NCBI GenBank assembly: GCA_030066855.1
Contig: JASJAU010000009.1
Coordinates: forward strand, 1 to 64,000
Reading direction: 5' to 3'
From: Paracoccaceae bacterium
GTDB taxonomy: Bacteria > Pseudomonadota > Alphaproteobacteria > Rhodobacterales > Rhodobacteraceae
Length of the DNA: 64,000 nt
The position numbers and the translations under genes are program-made. Under the pieces are notes generated by a model. It was not told where the DNA came from. It saw only the letters and a list, made by a program, of their open reading frames with translations, and ran no database searches. Shown here one piece after another: positions 1 to 8,947 of the stretch; position 1 is the stretch's first letter, and each line of letters starts with the position of its first letter.

Positions 1-843
1 CCCTTCGTGACGGTCAGCTCCGCCTCGATCGAGCCCGACCGGATGGAAGAGGTCCTCTTCGGGCGTGAGAGCACGGGCCGGGGGATCGAGCCGGGGCTGT
101 TGGAGCAGGCGCACGGCGGGTTGATCTTCTTTGACGAGATCGCCGACATGCCGCTTGGCACCCAGTCAAAGATCCTGCGGGTGCTGACCGAACAGCAGTT
201 CCAGCGCGTCGGCGGCGGGGACAAGGTGCGCGTCGACCTGCGCGTCATCTCCTCAACTACGCGGAACCTCGAGACGGAAGTCGACGAGGGCAATTTCCGC
301 CAGGAGCTCTTCCACCGGCTGAACGTCGTGCCGGTCGAGGTGCCGTCGCTGTCAGAGCGGCGAGAAGACATACCCGAACTCGCCGCCTTCTTCATCGACG
401 CCTTCAACAAGTCCCAGGGCCTGCCGGTCCGGCAGCTCTCGGAGGATGCGGTAGCGATGCTGCAGACCATGGCCTGGCCGGGCAATGTCCGCCAATTGAA
501 GAACGTGATTGAGCGGGTGCTGATCCTTGGCGGCGACAAGGAGGAGATTGCGGCCTCCGAGATCCCCGGTCAGACCGAAGGACCGGACGAGAGCGAGGAC
601 AAGGTAATTCTGTCGGGCAGTCTCGCCACGCTGCCGCTCCGCGAGGCGAGGGAGCTTTTCGAGCGGGAGTACCTGCTGACGCAGATCAACCGGTTTGGCG
701 GCAACATCAGCCGGACGGCCGGGTTCGTGGGCATGGAGCGCTCCGCGCTGCACCGCAAGCTCAAATCGCTGAACGTGGTGACGTCGAACCGCGCGGGCAG
801 CCGCTTCGCCTCGGTCGCCGAAGACGTCGAGGAGAACGCCTGA
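1..843 (+). CDS. ntrX: NtrX response regulator, 5'-truncated
   Basis: C-terminal 280 residues of an AAA+ response regulator of the NtrC/NtrX family; the receiver domain and Walker A lie outside the window. The reading frame is open from base 1. Visible are a Walker B segment (GGLIFFDEIADM), the sensor and arginine-finger region, and a C-terminal Fis-type helix-turn-helix around SRTAGFVGMERSALHRKLK. The place where sigma-54 activators carry GAFTGA instead reads FGRESTGRGIEPG, so the sigma-54 contact loop is absent, as in other alphaproteobacterial NtrX proteins. NtrX works with the sensor kinase NtrY in nitrogen and redox control. The following trkA-trkH-hfq-hflX order is the usual alphaproteobacterial context. 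Confidence 0.9.
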   Translation, partial: PFVTVSSASIEPDRMEEVLFGRESTGRGIEPGLLEQAHGGLIFFDEIADMPLGTQSKILRVLTEQQFQRVGGGDKVRVDLRVISSTTRNLETEVDEGNFRQELFHRLNVVPVEVPSLSERREDIPELAAFFIDAFNKSQGLPVRQLSEDAVAMLQTMAWPGNVRQLKNVIERVLILGGDKEEIAASEIPGQTEGPDESEDKVILSGSLATLPLREARELFEREYLLTQINRFGGNISRTAGFVGMERSALHRKLKSLNVVTSNRAGSRFASVAEDVEENA

Positions 844-1008
844 GAGGGTGTTCCGTCCGCTCTGCGGACGGCCTGCCGGGGGACATGACGTCCCTCGACC
901 CCCCTGGCAAGTATACGAGCCAAGAGGAAAGCGCGTGATCCGGTTTGCCTTGAACGGCCCCGCGCCGCATGCCAGACAGTCCCGAACGGGGCGGCCCGAG
1001 AGGCGTCT

Positions 1009-2385
1009 ATGAAGGTGATCATCTGCGGCGCGGGCCAGGTCGGCTGGCAGATCGCGCGACACCTGTCCGGCGAGCGGAACGATGTGACGGTCGTCGACAA
1101 TAATGCCGATCTGGTGCGCCGCGCGACCGACACGCTGGACGTGCAGGGGATCGCCGGGCATGCCAGCTATCCTGACATTCTGGACCGCGCGGGCGCGGGC
1201 GACGCCGACATGGTCATCGCCGCGACCCATTCCGACGAGGTCAATATGGTGACCTGTCAGGTGGCGCATTCGGTCTTCGCCGTGCCGCGCAAGATCGCCC
1301 GGCTCCGCGCCCAGAGCTATCTGACCGCGATCTATTCCGACCTGTACAGGCGCGATCACATGCCAATCGATGTGGTCATCAGCCCCGAGCGCGAGGTTGC
1401 GGAAGCCGCGCTCAGGCGATTGAGCGCGCCGGCGGCGTTCGACACAGAAACGTTTCTTGGCGGAAAGGCGATGCTTCTCGGCATCCAACTCGATGAGGAC
1501 TGCCCGGTTCTGAACACGCCGCTTCGGCAGCTGACCGACCTCTTCTCGACCCTCCGCGCCATCGTGGTCGGGATCCGCCGCAAATCCCGACTCTTCGCGC
1601 CCGAGCCGGGGGATCAGCTATTCGACAACGATCAGATCTATGTTCTCGCGCATAGCGAGGATCTGGAGCGGACCTTCGATATCTTTGGTAAGCCGATGAC
1701 CCGGCAAGAGCGAGTGGTGATCGTGGGCGGCGGCAATGTCGGCCTTGCGGTTGCGGAAGCGCTCGAGGGCCGGACTGACCGGTTGAGAGCGAAGGTAATC
1801 GAAAAGAACCGCCTTTGCGCGGAGCGGGCCGCCGACGCTCTGGAGCGGACCATCGTCTTGCATGGCGACGGGCTGAATATGGAGCTCTTGGCCGAAGCGG
1901 GCGTTGACAGGGCCGACGCCATTCTTGCGGTGACGGACGACGACAAGACGAACCTTCTGGCCAGCGTCCGCGCCAAGCAGGCCGGTTGTGGCATGACCAT
2001 CGCGCTGGTGAACGACCCCACGCTTCTGCCGCTGATGGAACCTCTCGAAATCGACGCCTACATCAACCCGCGCGGCACCACCGTGTCGTCGATCTTGCGA
2101 CATATACGGCATGGACGGGTGCGCGGCGTCTACTCCATCGGAGACGCCGAGGCGGAGGTGATCGAGGCGCAGATCCTCTCGACCTCGCCACTGGCCGGCA
2201 AACGTATAAGGGACATCGATTTTCCGGAGGGCGTGCTGGTGGGCGCCGTGATGAAAGGCGAGGAGGTCGTAAAGCCGACGGGCGGCACGTTGGTCGAAGA
2301 GGGCGATGTCATCGTGGTCTTTTCGCTCGCCGCTGACGTGCCCGAGGTCGAGCGCCTGTTTCAGGTCTCGATCGACTTTTTCTGA
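1009..2385 (+). CDS. trkA: Trk potassium uptake regulatory subunit TrkA
   Basis: Cytoplasmic NAD-binding subunit that gates the TrkH potassium channel. The 458-residue protein has the usual duplicated architecture: two RCK modules, each starting with a Rossmann glycine motif (GAGQVGWQIA near residue 7 and GGGNVGLAVA near residue 240), each followed by a TrkA-C domain. Length is normal for the family. The stop codon overlaps the start of trkH (TGATG), so the two subunits are probably translationally coupled. A 165-base leader separates it from ntrX. Confidence 0.96.
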   Translation: MKVIICGAGQVGWQIARHLSGERNDVTVVDNNADLVRRATDTLDVQGIAGHASYPDILDRAGAGDADMVIAATHSDEVNMVTCQVAHSVFAVPRKIARLRAQSYLTAIYSDLYRRDHMPIDVVISPEREVAEAALRRLSAPAAFDTETFLGGKAMLLGIQLDEDCPVLNTPLRQLTDLFSTLRAIVVGIRRKSRLFAPEPGDQLFDNDQIYVLAHSEDLERTFDIFGKPMTRQERVVIVGGGNVGLAVAEALEGRTDRLRAKVIEKNRLCAERAADALERTIVLHGDGLNMELLAEAGVDRADAILAVTDDDKTNLLASVRAKQAGCGMTIALVNDPTLLPLMEPLEIDAYINPRGTTVSSILRHIRHGRVRGVYSIGDAEAEVIEAQILSTSPLAGKRIRDIDFPEGVLVGAVMKGEEVVKPTGGTLVEEGDVIVVFSLAADVPEVERLFQVSIDFF

Positions 2386-3887
2386 TGAGCCGCCTTCTCG
2401 GGCTGCCCTTTATCGTTCTCCTGATGGGGATCGGGGCGCTGGCGATGTTGGCGCCCGCCGTTCACGCGTACATAGCAAGGGATCTCGAGACGGCGCGGGA
2501 CTTCTTTTATTCCTCCATTCTCGCGCTCGCCTTCTTCTCGATGATCGCGATCGCCACGTCGAATTATCGGATCCGGCGGCAGGCGCGGAGCCATCTGATC
2601 TCGATGCTTGGGTTCTTCACAGGCCTGCCGCTACTCCTGGCCGTGCCGTTTTCCGAGGCGGTGCCGGACACAACGTTCCTCAACGCCTATGTCGAGATGG
2701 TCTCGAGCCTGACGACGACGGGTTTCACCCTTTTCGAGGCCGATCGCCTGCCGCCTTCTGTCCATCTCTGGCGGGCGCTGGCTGGCTGGCTGGGCGGGTT
2801 CTTCGTTTGGGTCACGGCGGTGGCGGTACTGGCGCCTTTGAACCTGGGCGGGTTCGAGGTGGCGTCCTCTCAGGAGGTCGGGCAGGGCGCTACCGGCTCA
2901 ACCGTGCAAATCGACCGGGTTGCCGACGCCTCCGAGCGGCTCTGGCGGTTCTCCGTTCAGTTCTTTCCGGTTTATGGCGGTTTGACGGCGGTGCTTTGGA
3001 TCGCGCTGATGCTGGCCGGAGACGCGCCGTTGGTGGCTATCTGCCATGCCATGTCGACACTCGCGACCTCAGGAATCACGCCGGGCGCCGCAACGTCGGG
3101 ATTTGCCGGGGAGGCCATCGTCTTCGTCTTTCTGATCTTCGCGCTGTCGCGGGTAACGTTCTCGCCAGAGGCGCAGTCTCGCCGCGTGTCCTCCTTGGTG
3201 GAAGACCCGGAGCTTCGGCTCGGACTCGCCATCATCGCCGCGCTGCCCGTGTTGCTGTTCCTGCGCCATTGGGTGGCGGTTTTTGACGAGGACACGGTCG
3301 TCACGCTTCGCGAGGGGATGATCGGCCTTTGGGGCGCGGTCTTCACCATCGCCTCATTCCTTACGACAACGGGATTCGAAAGCGCCGGATGGGAATCCGC
3401 CCGTGCCTGGTCGGGTCTCGAGGCGCCGGGTGTACTGCTGGTGGGGCTGGCCCTCTTTGGCGGTGGCGTGGCGACGACAGCGGGCGGGGTCAAACTCTTG
3501 AGAGTCTATGCGCTTTACAAGCACGGTCTGCGGGAGATGGAAAAGCTGGTCCAGCCGTCCTCGATCGGCGGCGCGGGTCAGGTGGCGCGCCGGTTCCGGC
3601 GGCAGGGCGCGTTCTATGCCTGGGTCTTCTTTATGCTCTTCGCGATATCCATCGCGCTTGTGTCCACATTGTTCGCGGCCTCGGGAGTGTCCTTCGAGGA
3701 CGCGATGGTCCTGACCATCGCCGCTCTGTCCACGACCGGCCCGCTGGCGCAGGTCGCGACCGCCGATCCGATTTCGCTGGGGAACTTGAACGATGCAGCG
3801 AAGGCGGTTCTGACGGCGGCGATGATCCTCGGCCGGTTGGAGACGCTGGCAATCATCGCGCTCCTCAATCCCGAGTTCTGGCGCTAG
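2385..3887 (+). CDS. trkH: Trk potassium uptake channel subunit TrkH
   Basis: Inner-membrane potassium-translocating subunit of the TrkAH system. The 500-residue hydrophobic protein shows the four P-loop repeats of the family: SLTTTGFT near residue 106, TLATSGIT near 222, FLTTTGFES near 322 and ALSTTGP near 445. Each carries the glycine of the selectivity filter. It starts inside the trkA stop codon. It should act with TrkA in ATP/NAD(H)-gated potassium uptake. Confidence 0.95.
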   Translation: MSRLLGLPFIVLLMGIGALAMLAPAVHAYIARDLETARDFFYSSILALAFFSMIAIATSNYRIRRQARSHLISMLGFFTGLPLLLAVPFSEAVPDTTFLNAYVEMVSSLTTTGFTLFEADRLPPSVHLWRALAGWLGGFFVWVTAVAVLAPLNLGGFEVASSQEVGQGATGSTVQIDRVADASERLWRFSVQFFPVYGGLTAVLWIALMLAGDAPLVAICHAMSTLATSGITPGAATSGFAGEAIVFVFLIFALSRVTFSPEAQSRRVSSLVEDPELRLGLAIIAALPVLLFLRHWVAVFDEDTVVTLREGMIGLWGAVFTIASFLTTTGFESAGWESARAWSGLEAPGVLLVGLALFGGGVATTAGGVKLLRVYALYKHGLREMEKLVQPSSIGGAGQVARRFRRQGAFYAWVFFMLFAISIALVSTLFAASGVSFEDAMVLTIAALSTTGPLAQVATADPISLGNLNDAAKAVLTAAMILGRLETLAIIALLNPEFWR

Positions 3888-4027
3888 GTCAATCCGGCCA
3901 GGCATTCAGGTCCGTTGCGGACCCAATAAGGGCTGGTCAGTTGGCGAATCACGCCGCATAGTGGCCGAACGAAATAGGCTCTTTGAATATGTTGTAGGGC
4001 CGGCAAGAAAAAAAGGTAATAAAACTC

Positions 4028-4261
4028 ATGGCTTCGGACAGACAGAATTTGCAGGACGCATTTCTGAACCACGTCAGAAAGACAAAGGTTCCGGTGACCA
4101 TCTTCCTGATCAATGGTGTGAAACTTCAGGGCGTGATTACTTGGTTTGACAATTTTTGCGTGCTGCTGCGCCGGGACGGGCAATCTCAGCTTGTCTACAA
4201 GCACGCGATTTCCACAATTATGCCATCGCAGCCGATCAATCTTTATGACGGCGAAGAATAG
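4028..4261 (+). CDS. hfq: RNA chaperone Hfq
   Basis: 77-residue Sm-like protein that forms a hexamer and pairs small RNAs with mRNAs. The Sm1 segment ([19 protein letters not shown]) and the Sm2 motif (YKHAIST) are intact, and the N-terminal [10 protein letters not shown] segment matches alphaproteobacterial Hfq. It lacks the long acidic tail of enterobacterial Hfq, as usual in this class. An AAGG-type ribosome-binding site lies in the A-rich stretch just upstream. hflX follows after two bases, the common hfq-hflX pair. Confidence 0.97.
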   Translation: MASDRQNLQDAFLNHVRKTKVPVTIFLINGVKLQGVITWFDNFCVLLRRDGQSQLVYKHAISTIMPSQPINLYDGEE

Positions 4262-4263
4262 GC

Positions 4264-5538
4264 GTGCAAGAGACTGAGGCGAGGGCGACCCGCGCCCTCG
4301 TTCTCCACCCCGAAATGACTGGCGATCCTGAGCGGCGCGATGCCTCCTACGCGCTGGAGGAGGCCGTGTCGCTGGCCTGCGCGCTGCCGGGACTGGAGAT
4401 TGCCGGGTCCGCGATCGTGCGGCTGGCGAAACCGACGCCCGGCCAGTTGTTCGGCAAGGGCAAGGTTGCCGAGCTTGGCGCCCGCATCAAAGCGGAGCAG
4501 ATCGAGCTGGTGCTCGTGGACGGGCCAGTGACGCCCGTGCAGCAGCGCAATCTTGAGCGCGAGTGGAAGGTCAAGTTGCTCGACCGGACGAGCTTGATCC
4601 TCGAGATCTTCTCGGATCGCGCCGCCACGAGCGAGGGTGTTCTGCAGGTCGAGATGGCGGCGCTCAGCTATCAGCGAACGCGACTGGTCCGGGCCTGGAC
4701 TCACCTTGAGAGGCAGCGGGGCGGGTTGGGATTCGTCGGTGGCCCGGGCGAAACGCAGATCGAGGCGGACCGGCGGGCCATTGACGAACAACTCGCCCGA
4801 CTTAGACGCAATCTGGACAAGGCGGTAAAGGTCAGGCGATTGCACCGCGCCGCGAGGGCCAAGGTACCATTCCCGATCGTCGCTTTGGTAGGATACACAA
4901 ACGCAGGAAAATCCACTTTGTTCAATCGGCTAACCGGGGCTGAGGTGATGGCAAAGGACATGCTCTTCGCCACGCTGGACCCGACCATGCGGTCGGTCGA
5001 TCTGGCGCCCGGATACAACGCGATCCTGTCGGACACAGTAGGGTTTATCTCCGACCTGCCAACGCAATTGGTGGCGGCCTTCCGGGCGACCTTGGAGGAG
5101 GTGCTTGAGGCTGATCTCATTGTCCACGTCCGCGACATCGCACATCCGGAGAGCGATGCGCAGGCGGCGGACGTTGCCGCCATACTCGAGGAGCTGGGAG
5201 TCACCGAAGAGACGCCGATGATCGAGGTTTGGAACAAGATCGATCTAATTGCCTCGGCCGAACGCTCGGCCCTGCTGACTGAAGCCGCGCGAACAGTCGA
5301 TGTTGTTGCCCTTTCAGCCGTTGGAGGTGAGGGCGTAGCGGATCTTGTCGGCGCGATCACCGAAGCGCTGGATCGGGGGCGGCAAGAGACCGTTTTGGAG
5401 CTTTCCCACGCAGACGGTCGGAAGCGGGCGTGGCTCTACGAGCAGGGCGTCGTCGCGGATGAGGTCGAGACCGAGGCCGGCGTTCGGCTGACCGTGAGCT
5501 GGACCGAGATGCAAGCCGCCCGCTTCGCGCGGCTTTAG
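4264..5538 (+). CDS. hflX: Ribosome-associated GTPase HflX
   Basis: 424-residue GTPase that splits stalled 70S ribosomes, with a GTG start two bases after the hfq stop. The N-terminal HflX domain contains GQLFGKGKV and the glycine-rich segment RGGLGFVGGPGETQIE. The G domain has G1 GYTNAGKS near residue 209, G3 DTVGF near 258 and G4 NKID near 323. The gene converges with the acylase gene on the other strand and their stop regions overlap by four bases. Confidence 0.95.
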   Translation: MQETEARATRALVLHPEMTGDPERRDASYALEEAVSLACALPGLEIAGSAIVRLAKPTPGQLFGKGKVAELGARIKAEQIELVLVDGPVTPVQQRNLEREWKVKLLDRTSLILEIFSDRAATSEGVLQVEMAALSYQRTRLVRAWTHLERQRGGLGFVGGPGETQIEADRRAIDEQLARLRRNLDKAVKVRRLHRAARAKVPFPIVALVGYTNAGKSTLFNRLTGAEVMAKDMLFATLDPTMRSVDLAPGYNAILSDTVGFISDLPTQLVAAFRATLEEVLEADLIVHVRDIAHPESDAQAADVAAILEELGVTEETPMIEVWNKIDLIASAERSALLTEAARTVDVVALSAVGGEGVADLVGAITEALDRGRQETVLELSHADGRKRAWLYEQGVVADEVETEAGVRLTVSWTEMQAARFARL

Positions 5539-8000
5539 TTCGCTGGTTCCAGCCGCGTGATTCCGACCGCGCCGGCGCGCGCGAGCTGCGGGTCGAGCGT
5601 CATGGGGATGTATTCGCCCCGGCGCCAAAGCTCACCCAAATCGTCGTAATGCCGGCTAAGCGGGTGGCCGGACTGTCCGGTCGACGTGATGAAGACCGAG
5701 GAATCCGGATCGGCGAAGTCGTAGACGCCCCGGTAGCCGGCGCCTTGCACATTCAAGAACGGGTTCGGTCCATTGCCCCGGGTCATGCCGCGCAAAAGTG
5801 TGTGGTCTCCGCCGCTGGTCGATTGCCGGATGTTCACCAGCCACGACACCCAGGCGACATCGCCCAGTACCGGGTGGTCATGAGCGGCCTGGTGGGAGTC
5901 CCCCCATCGGAGGCTTTCGAGCGCGGTGCCGTACCGCTCGCCCAGCCAGAGGAGCGCGTCGTCGAGGGACAAGCGGGCGATGTCGGAGCAGGTCTCGACC
6001 GGCGCAGACTGCACCACGTCGCACCAGGCCGAGGCGCCATCCACGTCCCGGAACACGCGCTCGAGGAAGAGCGGCTCGGGATGGGCGAACTCGGTCGAAA
6101 GCGGTCCGAGCTCGTCGCGGATAAGGCGCTCCTGCAGCTCGCGCATCCATGCGGCGTAGATCAGCGGCTCGGGCAAGTGCTCGTTCATCTCGCCGTTCCA
6201 CTCGGCAAGGAGATCGAGCGCCCGGCGTCGCTGCCGTTCCGGCGTGCCTTCCACGGCAGCCTCTCCCGTGAACCAGAGGTCGCGGGCGACCAGCGGGAGA
6301 AGGGTGCGGGCGGTGACGGACACCGTGTCGAGCTGCGCCTCGATGAAACTCTCCCGCGTGTGAACTTCGCGCGACTGCATTAACCGTTCCCAGCGCTGAA
6401 CGCGTTGCGTGTCGCCCCAATCAAAGCTGACATGGAGCGGGAAGGGGCGGTCGGTCGTCTTGTTGTTGGTGTTGCCTAGGATGCCGCCGGCGGGATCGAT
6501 GAAGACCGGGTTCGTCCGCTGGGTGAGCGCGCCCTGCCATCGGTTGTCTTGGATCCAGCCGGGCGACGGCATCCGCCCGTCCGTCTGATGCCGGGGGGAT
6601 CGCCGCGGCAGAGACCCGATCAGGCGCATCGCGATCCTCTCGCCGTCGACCAGCGTCAGGTTCTGGGCGGTCGCGACGAAATCCTCGCTGGCGGCGAGCG
6701 CCGCTTCAATGTCTGCCGCGCGCATCACTGCGAGGAGCGCCTGAAGCGAGGTGTCTTCATCGCTGAGCGCTGTCCAGGCCAGAGACGCGACATGGCCGGG
6801 CGGGGTGATCGCGCCGAGATCGTAATGCGCACCGGGCAGGATCGGGCCGTTCTCAGACCACCTGAGCGTCAGCGGCACCGGATCGGCATCCTTGACGTTG
6901 ATGATCGAAGTGCGCGACGCGACGGGCTTCCAGCCTTCGGGCGTCAGCACCTCTTCCGGGTTGTCGGGGTTCAGCTTCTCGATGAAGACGTCCTGGTCGT
7001 CCGCATGCGCAGTCGTCAGGCCCCAGCCCAGAGTCGCCGTCCGCCCGACCAGGACGACCGGCGCGCCGGGGATCGTGCCGCCGATAACCCCGCCGCTTTC
7101 CAGCTCCAGCCGCGCGAGATACCAGATCGAGGGCGCCGCGAAGCCGAGATGCGGATCGTTGGCCAGAAGGGTTCCGCCCGCCGCCGAGCGCGAGGGGCCG
7201 GCCGCCCAGACGTTCGACGCGCCCGCCAACGCCCGGGATTTGAAGGGCGAGAGCAGGTCATCGGGCAGATCGCCTATATCCGCATAGCGGGGCAGGGCGG
7301 CGTCAAAGAGAGAGGCATACTCCGGGAGTGCGGCCACGGCCTGGCCCGGAACGTCCGGCATGATGTCGGCGACCCGCTCGTCCGGCAGGAGCAGCGACGC
7401 CCGCGCCCGAAGAACCTCGGAGTGGATTTTGCTGGAGAGCTGAAGCGCCATAGCTTTGCCGACAGCGATGGAATCAGCCGGCTGCCAGGGAGCGATCGCG
7501 GGCTCGAAGAGCCAGAACTCTGGCGCGCCCCGGCCTCGCGCGTTCTCGTTGATCTCCTTCAGCCAGGCATTGACGCCCTCTGAGTAGGCTTCGAGCGCGG
7601 CGCGGGTGTAGTCGTCTTGCGCGTCCACTGACCGGACAGCGAGCGTGTAAAGGTCAAGCCTGCGGACACGTTCGTCAATCCGGACGGTTCGAGGACCGAA
7701 AAGCTCGGAAAGCCGCCCCTGCACGGTGCGGCGCAGCATGAGCATCTGCCAAAGCCGGTCCTGCGCGTGCGCAAGGCCGAGGCCGAAGTAGACATCGTGA
7801 TCCGTCGCGCCGAAAATGTGCGGCACGTTCGCGTTGTCGCGCACGATCTCGACCTGCGCGTCGATCCCGGCGACCTGAAGCGTCTCGTCGTAATCGGGAA
7901 TCGAGCGGGAGAAGAACCAGTAGAGCAGCGCAACCGACACCAGCGCCAAAAGCACCGCGCCGGTGACAATACGCACGAGCCAGCGAAAGAGACGAACCAT
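5535..8000 (-). CDS. Penicillin acylase family Ntn-hydrolase
   Basis: 821-residue precursor of the penicillin G acylase / acyl-homoserine-lactone acylase superfamily. A hydrophobic segment at residues 7-29 suggests export or a membrane anchor. The predicted self-cleavage point is before the serine of GASNVWAAGPS near residue 261; the SNxW motif supplies the N-terminal nucleophile of the beta chain. NDPHLGF follows. The family hydrolyses amide bonds of acylated substrates; the substrate here cannot be read from sequence. It is divergent from the dehydrogenase gene at 8075 with only 74 bases between them, and convergent with hflX. Confidence 0.88.
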   Translation of the reverse strand: MVRLFRWLVRIVTGAVLLALVSVALLYWFFSRSIPDYDETLQVAGIDAQVEIVRDNANVPHIFGATDHDVYFGLGLAHAQDRLWQMLMLRRTVQGRLSELFGPRTVRIDERVRRLDLYTLAVRSVDAQDDYTRAALEAYSEGVNAWLKEINENARGRGAPEFWLFEPAIAPWQPADSIAVGKAMALQLSSKIHSEVLRARASLLLPDERVADIMPDVPGQAVAALPEYASLFDAALPRYADIGDLPDDLLSPFKSRALAGASNVWAAGPSRSAAGGTLLANDPHLGFAAPSIWYLARLELESGGVIGGTIPGAPVVLVGRTATLGWGLTTAHADDQDVFIEKLNPDNPEEVLTPEGWKPVASRTSIINVKDADPVPLTLRWSENGPILPGAHYDLGAITPPGHVASLAWTALSDEDTSLQALLAVMRAADIEAALAASEDFVATAQNLTLVDGERIAMRLIGSLPRRSPRHQTDGRMPSPGWIQDNRWQGALTQRTNPVFIDPAGGILGNTNNKTTDRPFPLHVSFDWGDTQRVQRWERLMQSREVHTRESFIEAQLDTVSVTARTLLPLVARDLWFTGEAAVEGTPERQRRRALDLLAEWNGEMNEHLPEPLIYAAWMRELQERLIRDELGPLSTEFAHPEPLFLERVFRDVDGASAWCDVVQSAPVETCSDIARLSLDDALLWLGERYGTALESLRWGDSHQAAHDHPVLGDVAWVSWLVNIRQSTSGGDHTLLRGMTRGNGPNPFLNVQGAGYRGVYDFADPDSSVFITSTGQSGHPLSRHYDDLGELWRRGEYIPMTLDPQLARAGAVGITRLEPAN

Positions 8001-8074
8001 GGAAGCCTTGTTGACTGCGGGGTCGCGTTCGTTAGGTAAACCCCGGCATCACAAGGAAGACAAGGGAGTGCGTC

Positions 8075-8947
8075 GTGGCGAAATGCGCGTTTTTGGGGCT
8101 GGGCGTCATGGGATACCCGATGGCGGGACATCTGGCTGCGGCGGATCACGAGGTGACCGTGTACAACCGCTCGTCGGCGAAGGCCGATAGGTGGACGTCG
8201 GATCACAAGGGCGCCTATGCGGCCACGCCGCGCGAGGCTGCGGACGGCGTCGACTTCGTGATGGCCTGCGTCGGCAACGACGATGATCTGCGCTCCGTCT
8301 GCCTTGGCGAGACTGGGGCCTTCGCAGGCATGGCGCCCGGAACGGTTTTTGTCGATCACACCACCGTCTCGGCCGCGGTGACGCGCGAGCTCTACAAGGC
8401 CGCCGACACGCTGAACGTTTCTTTTGTCGACGCGCCGATTTCAGGCGGACAGGCGGGCGCCGAAAACGGGCAGCTTTCGATCATGTGCGGCGGTGATCAA
8501 GGGGCCTATGACCGCGCCGAGCCGATCATGTCGGCCTATGCCAAGATCTGCCGCCGGATTGGCGAGAGCGGCGCGGGCCAGATGACCAAGATGTGCAACC
8601 AGATAGCCATCGCCGGGCTGGTTCAGGGGCTCTCCGAAGCGCTGCATTTTGCTGAGAAAGCAGACCTTGACGGCCGCGCCGTCGTTGAGGTGATCAGCCA
8701 GGGCGCCGCCGGTTCGTGGCAGATGGCGAACCGGTACGAGACGATGCTGGACGACCAGTTTGAGCACGGTTTCGCCGTCGACTGGATGCGCAAGGACCTG
8801 GACATCTGCCTGAAGACAGCGAACGAGACGGGGGCGAGCCTGCCGGTCACGGCGCTTGTCGATCAGTTCTACAAGGACGTGCAGAAGATGGGCGGCGGGC
8901 GTTGGGACACCTCGAGCCTGCTCAAGCGCCTGCGGGCTCTTGGCTGA
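8075..8947 (+). CDS. NAD(P)-dependent beta-hydroxyacid dehydrogenase (3-HIBADH family)
   Basis: 290-residue oxidoreductase with a GTG start. The N-terminal Rossmann motif is FLGLGVMGYPMAGHL. The substrate motif DAPISGGQAGAENG and the catalytic lysine in GAGQMTKMCNQ are present, so the protein should be active. The family includes 3-hydroxyisobutyrate, tartronate semialdehyde and glyoxylate/succinic semialdehyde reductases; sequence alone does not choose among them. The 3' end overlaps the likely start of the MFS gene, which suggests co-expression with a transporter. Confidence 0.88.
   Translation: MAKCAFLGLGVMGYPMAGHLAAADHEVTVYNRSSAKADRWTSDHKGAYAATPREAADGVDFVMACVGNDDDLRSVCLGETGAFAGMAPGTVFVDHTTVSAAVTRELYKAADTLNVSFVDAPISGGQAGAENGQLSIMCGGDQGAYDRAEPIMSAYAKICRRIGESGAGQMTKMCNQIAIAGLVQGLSEALHFAEKADLDGRAVVEVISQGAAGSWQMANRYETMLDDQFEHGFAVDWMRKDLDICLKTANETGASLPVTALVDQFYKDVQKMGGGRWDTSSLLKRLRALG

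Noticed and set aside
853-871. Hairpin CCGTCCGC / GCGGACGG just after ntrX
   Set aside because: Perfect eight-base stem, but no T-run follows; cannot be called a terminator from sequence.
352-1488. Long open frame on the minus strand opposite ntrX and trkA (378 codons)
   Set aside because: GC-rich DNA gives long frames opposite real genes. The translation has no recognisable domain and crosses two well-supported genes.
5649-7583. Open plus-strand frames opposite the acylase gene (5649-6383, 6549-7583)
   Set aside because: Rich in Arg, Pro and Ala, no family signature, and fully antisense to a complete acylase.
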